Source of the DNA: JAEUOS01 sp040382235
GTDB lineage: Bacteria; Pseudomonadota; Gammaproteobacteria; Burkholderiales; JAEUOS01
DNA length: 64,000 bases
Direction: 5' to 3'
Assembly (NCBI GenBank): GCA_040382235.1
Contig: JBEIFV010000015.1
Span: 1 to 64,000 of the forward strand
Shown here piece after piece: positions 61,575 to 64,000 of this stretch. Position numbers and translations under genes: made by a program. The notes below the pieces were generated by a model. It was not told the DNA's origin. It did no database searches and saw only the letters and a program-made list of their open reading frames with translations. Every line of letters begins with the position of its first letter. The stretch's first letter is position 1.

Positions 61575-61848
61575 GGCGGGAAGTGGCCGGAGCGGCCGCC
61601 TCGCCGCGGAGGAAGGTCATGATTTCGTCGGCGCCCAGTTGCCGGAACTCCGGAGTCAGACTGGCACGAACGCGAGCGGCGGCCGCGCGCAGCTTCGCGC
61701 GCCGGTCATCCTTGACGCCGGTACCAATCGGCGTGATCACGATCTTGCTGCCTTCCAGGCTGAACGACACTTCGCTGCCCGGTGCCACGCCCGCCGCGAC
61801 ACGGATGTGCTTGGGAATGGTGACCTGCCCTTTTTCGGTGACATGCAT
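61561..61848 (-). CDS. AbrB/SpoVT-type antitoxin (module A)
   Basis: 95 residues from MHVTEKGQVTIPKHIRVAAG, the AbrB swapped-hairpin DNA-binding domain (VTIPK.IR, GSEVSF, VITPI). The C-terminal half (KLRAAAARVRASLTPEFRQL and ADEIMTFLRG) is the toxin-binding helix region. The family starts exactly at MHVTEKGQ; an upstream TTG at 61860 is not needed. It precedes and overlaps the PIN toxin. Confidence 0.88.
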   Translation of the reverse strand: MHVTEKGQVTIPKHIRVAAGVAPGSEVSFSLEGSKIVITPIGTGVKDDRRAKLRAAAARVRASLTPEFRQLGADEIMTFLRGEAAAPATSRRGRR

Positions 61849-62025
61849 GGTCGGGCCCAAAAGTAAGAATTTGAAGTAGGAATTTTACGCCGCTTGCGCG
61901 GGGTAGTGCAATCCACCCCGCGCAACGGTCGTTGACAACGCGCGTCCCCTCAAATTCGCGCGGTTGTGCGCCGAGCCCCGGCAACCGGGAAGCGTAGCCG
62001 TGCGGGATGTTGGCTCGTGCTAGGA

Positions 62026-62053
62026 TGTGTATCTCTTTTCCACACGGTACACA
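62026..62053. promoter_or_regulatory. Candidate VapB operator (module B)
   Basis: TGTGTA (62026-62031) and TACACA (62048-62053), perfect 6-bp arms with a 16-base spacer, ending 2 bases before the antitoxin start. The position fits autoregulation by the VapB protein. I see no well-spaced -10/-35 pair. Confidence 0.45.
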
Positions 62054-62055
62054 TA

Positions 62056-62250
62056 ATGCGCACGAACATAGAGATTGATGAAAAGCTGATGAAAGATGCC
62101 CTGAAGGCGACCGGCGCCAAGACCAAGCGCGCGGCGGTGGAACTCGGACTGAAAACCCTGGTGATGCTCCGCGCGCAGGAAAAAGCCCGCGAACTCAAGG
62201 GGAAGATCGGCTGGGAGGGTGACCTGAACGCGATGAGGACCGACCGGTGA
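62056..62250 (+). CDS. vapB: VapB-type antitoxin (module B)
   Basis: 64 residues: MRTNIEIDEKLMKDALKATG, then AKTKRAAVELGLKTLVML, the ribbon-helix-helix type of VapB (DUF2191 group: RTNIxIDxxLxxxAL, TKxxAVExAL). The tail is short and basic. It is followed by a VapC gene with a GTGA overlap. The frame extends upstream, but the family begins at MRTNI. Confidence 0.9.
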   Translation: MRTNIEIDEKLMKDALKATGAKTKRAAVELGLKTLVMLRAQEKARELKGKIGWEGDLNAMRTDR

Positions 62251-62648
62251 TCCTGGTCGATTCCAGCGTATGGATCGACTACTTTCGTTCAGCCGATACT
62301 CCACAGGTCGCACTTCTGGATTCCCTTCTAGGGCGCACTCCGCTCGCGGTAGGCGACCTGATCGCTGCGGAAGTGTTGCAGGGCATCGACGACCTGCAGC
62401 AGTTCAAGCGGGTCAGGAAGGTACTGGACGCATTCGAACACATTGATCTTGCCGGCTATGACCTCGCGGTCAAGGCATCCGGGAACTACCGCGTGTTGCG
62501 ATCAATGGGGATCACCATACGCAAGACCGTCGACACGCTCATCGCCACCCGGTGTATCGAGGATGGATTGACCCTGCTTCACGCGGACCGGGATTTCCTG
62601 CCATTTGGTCAATATCTTGGACTCAAGATGGCGTATACGGACACCTGA
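62247..62648 (+). CDS. vapC: VapC-type PIN ribonuclease toxin (module B)
   Basis: 133 residues starting at a GTG. MILVDSSVWIDYFRSADTPQ gives the first aspartate, LIAAEVLQGIDD the glutamate, TIRKTVDTLIATRCIEDGLT the third acidic residue and LLHADRDFLPFG the fourth; all PIN-domain catalytic positions are kept. It is convergent with the acyl-CoA dehydrogenase gene. Confidence 0.92.
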   Translation: MILVDSSVWIDYFRSADTPQVALLDSLLGRTPLAVGDLIAAEVLQGIDDLQQFKRVRKVLDAFEHIDLAGYDLAVKASGNYRVLRSMGITIRKTVDTLIATRCIEDGLTLLHADRDFLPFGQYLGLKMAYTDT

Positions 62649-62673
62649 TTCGAATCGGAAGCCGTCCACCGCT

Positions 62674-64000
62674 TCAACGCGGCAGCCCCAACCCGCGCTG
62701 CGCGATCAGGCTCCGCTGGATCTCGTTGGTGCCGATGCTGATCACCCACATCAGCGAATGGCGTAGGTTCTGCTCGAAGCGGCCGTTCTGGATGGCGCCG
62801 GGCGCGCCTTGGGACAGCGTGGCGGCGAGCCCGAAAATCTCCAGCGCGCCCTCGCCGAAGCGCTCCATCAGTTCACCCGAGAACACCTTGCTGATCGCCC
62901 CCATCTCGGGCGGCGTGGCGCCGCTACCGGCGAGATCCGCGCAATGCATCATCAACTGGCGCCCCACTTCTATGTCGGCGGCGAACTGCGCAACACGATC
63001 GCGGACCAACGTGTCCCCGGATAATGGCCGGCCGTCGCGTTCGGTGCTGCGGACCAGTTGGCACAATTGCCCGAAGGCATGCGCCACCTTGAGCACGATG
63101 CCGCCGCCCACCAGGCCGCGCTCGGTGGCGAGCGCACTGGTGAGCACCTTCCAGCCCCCATCGACCTCGCCGACCAACGCGTCGGCCGGCACGCGCACGT
63201 TGTCGTAGAAGATGTTGGAAAACGTGCCGTCGTACATGGTGGCGGCCGGTTTCACCTGGATGCCGGGCGTGTCCATCGGCACGATGAACATGCTGATGCC
63301 GGCATGCGCGGGCTTGGCTTCGCGGTTGGTGCGCGCCGCCAGGAACATGTACTTGCCCCACCAGGTGGTGGTCCAGATTTTCTGCCCATTGATCACCCAG
63401 CCATCGCCATCGCGCACGGCCGATGTCTTGAGCGACGCCAGGTCCGAGCCGGCATTCGGTTCGCTGTAGCCCATGCCGTGCATGGCCTCCCCGGAGAGAA
63501 TCTCGGGCAGGTATTTCCGTTGCTGCGCCGGCGTGCCGAACAGCATGAGGGCGGTGGCCTGGACGGAGGCGCCGATGCGCGGCGCTTCGCCGCGTTCCAT
63601 TTCTTCCATGAAGGCGATCTGCTCGATGGGCGTGCGCGCCTGGCCGCCGTGCTCGCGCGGCCAGGTCAGGCCGATCCAGCCGGTCTTGCCGATGTCGCGC
63701 GCGAAGTTGGGGTCAAACTCACGATGATGGAATTCGCGCGCGTCGAAGGCGGCCTTGCGTTCGCCCGACCAATGCGTTGCCAGCCAGCCCGCCACCTCGT
63801 CGCGAAACGCGTTGCCGGCTTCGCCCAGGTCGTAGCGCGGCAGGCTGCCCGCATGATCGAAATAATGGGCGGCCAGTTCCTCACGCGCCCGGCGCACGCC
63901 GCCCATTGCCAGCGTATCCAGGTGCACGCGGCGGAAATGCCTTGGCGCCTCGTGCTCCTCCGCGTAGCCGATGGCGCCGAAGGCATGATGGGTCTCCAGC
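62674..64000 (-). CDS. Tandem acyl-CoA dehydrogenase (partial, 5' end outside window)
   Basis: The frame is open to the right edge. Residues encoded at 63928-64000 (ETHHAFGAIGYAEEHEAPRH, then FRRVHLDTLAMGG) are the C-terminal end of one acyl-CoA dehydrogenase domain, and a complete second domain follows without a stop: GLTWPREHGGQARTPIEQIA, GYSEPNAGSDLASLKTSAVR (FAD and acyl binding), INGQKIWTTTWWGKYMF, and the C-terminal HSLMWVISIGTNEIQRSLIA. The catalytic base is not obvious by eye. Two fused domains in one polypeptide, about 750 residues in known cases, occur in some acyl-CoA dehydrogenases. A GTG at 63936 is not a natural start. Confidence 0.85.
   Translation of the reverse strand, partial: LETHHAFGAIGYAEEHEAPRHFRRVHLDTLAMGGVRRAREELAAHYFDHAGSLPRYDLGEAGNAFRDEVAGWLATHWSGERKAAFDAREFHHREFDPNFARDIGKTGWIGLTWPREHGGQARTPIEQIAFMEEMERGEAPRIGASVQATALMLFGTPAQQRKYLPEILSGEAMHGMGYSEPNAGSDLASLKTSAVRDGDGWVINGQKIWTTTWWGKYMFLAARTNREAKPAHAGISMFIVPMDTPGIQVKPAATMYDGTFSNIFYDNVRVPADALVGEVDGGWKVLTSALATERGLVGGGIVLKVAHAFGQLCQLVRSTERDGRPLSGDTLVRDRVAQFAADIEVGRQLMMHCADLAGSGATPPEMGAISKVFSGELMERFGEGALEIFGLAATLSQGAPGAIQNGRFEQNLRHSLMWVISIGTNEIQRSLIAQRGLGLPR

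Overview
The window is GC-rich bacterial chromosome, most likely from a betaproteobacterium of the order Burkholderiales. The evidence is indirect: five intact Bug/TctC-type tripartite tricarboxylate receptors, a FimV-like protein, a TctDE-type two-component pair, CaiB-type CoA transferases and TauD-type dioxygenases scattered through catabolic clusters, and a groESL operon behind a perfect CIRCE element. No plasmid or phage backbone genes, no intact insertion sequence and no CRISPR array are visible.

Layout. 1-5.7 kb: cell-envelope genes (a partial secreted protein, a PilZ-like protein, a FimV-like protein, a receiver-like protein). 5.7-8.1 kb: groES-groEL with promoter, CIRCE operator and terminator. 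8.2-17.5 kb: a tightly packed minus-strand cluster (gntR, deacetylase-type amidohydrolase, three-subunit molybdenum hydroxylase, cupin, two ABC-type binding proteins, one Bug receptor). A YlbE/AllG-like (DUF1116) gene is divergent from it. The set looks like an uncharacterised route for uptake and hydroxylation of a small, probably nitrogen-containing, compound. 18.8-22.5 kb: accessory DNA with two divergent YefM-YoeB-type toxin-antitoxin pairs, an HTH remnant, a pirin and a decayed acyl-CoA ligase.

22.6-33.2 kb: catabolic genes on both strands (three Bug receptors, FAH-family hydrolase, two TauD-like dioxygenases, crotonase, class III CoA transferase, FMN alpha-hydroxy-acid dehydrogenase, and a PrpB-like protein whose catalytic KRCGH motif reads KRSSSR). 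33.2-40.7 kb: an amidohydrolase remnant ending in a MITE-like inverted repeat, a PLP ammonia-lyase, a membrane spermidine-synthase-like protein, a TctDE-like pair, tRNA-Phe and another Bug gene. 40.8-44.1 kb: terC flanked by two dead motility genes (flagellin and chemoreceptor), which suggests loss of motility. 44.3-48 kb: a coupled ydbH-ynbE-ydbL-like operon plus a thioesterase.

48-61.1 kb: mostly minus-strand catabolic genes (MFS carrier, TauD-like, ACMSD-like amidohydrolase, P450, hotdog thioesterase, metallo-beta-lactamase hydrolase, alpha/beta hydrolase, FAD monooxygenase, AroE-like dehydrogenase, HAD phosphatase), with a broken GntR regulator, a Bug gene reduced to its two ends, and a 470-bp spacer carrying paired DnaA-box sequences and a terminator. 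61.1-62.7 kb: two VapBC-type modules. The window ends inside a tandem acyl-CoA dehydrogenase.

Throughout, catabolic genes alternate with decayed genes and small toxin-antitoxin modules, which points to ongoing turnover of accessory gene content. All functions are inferred from motifs and family resemblance read by eye; no database search was run.
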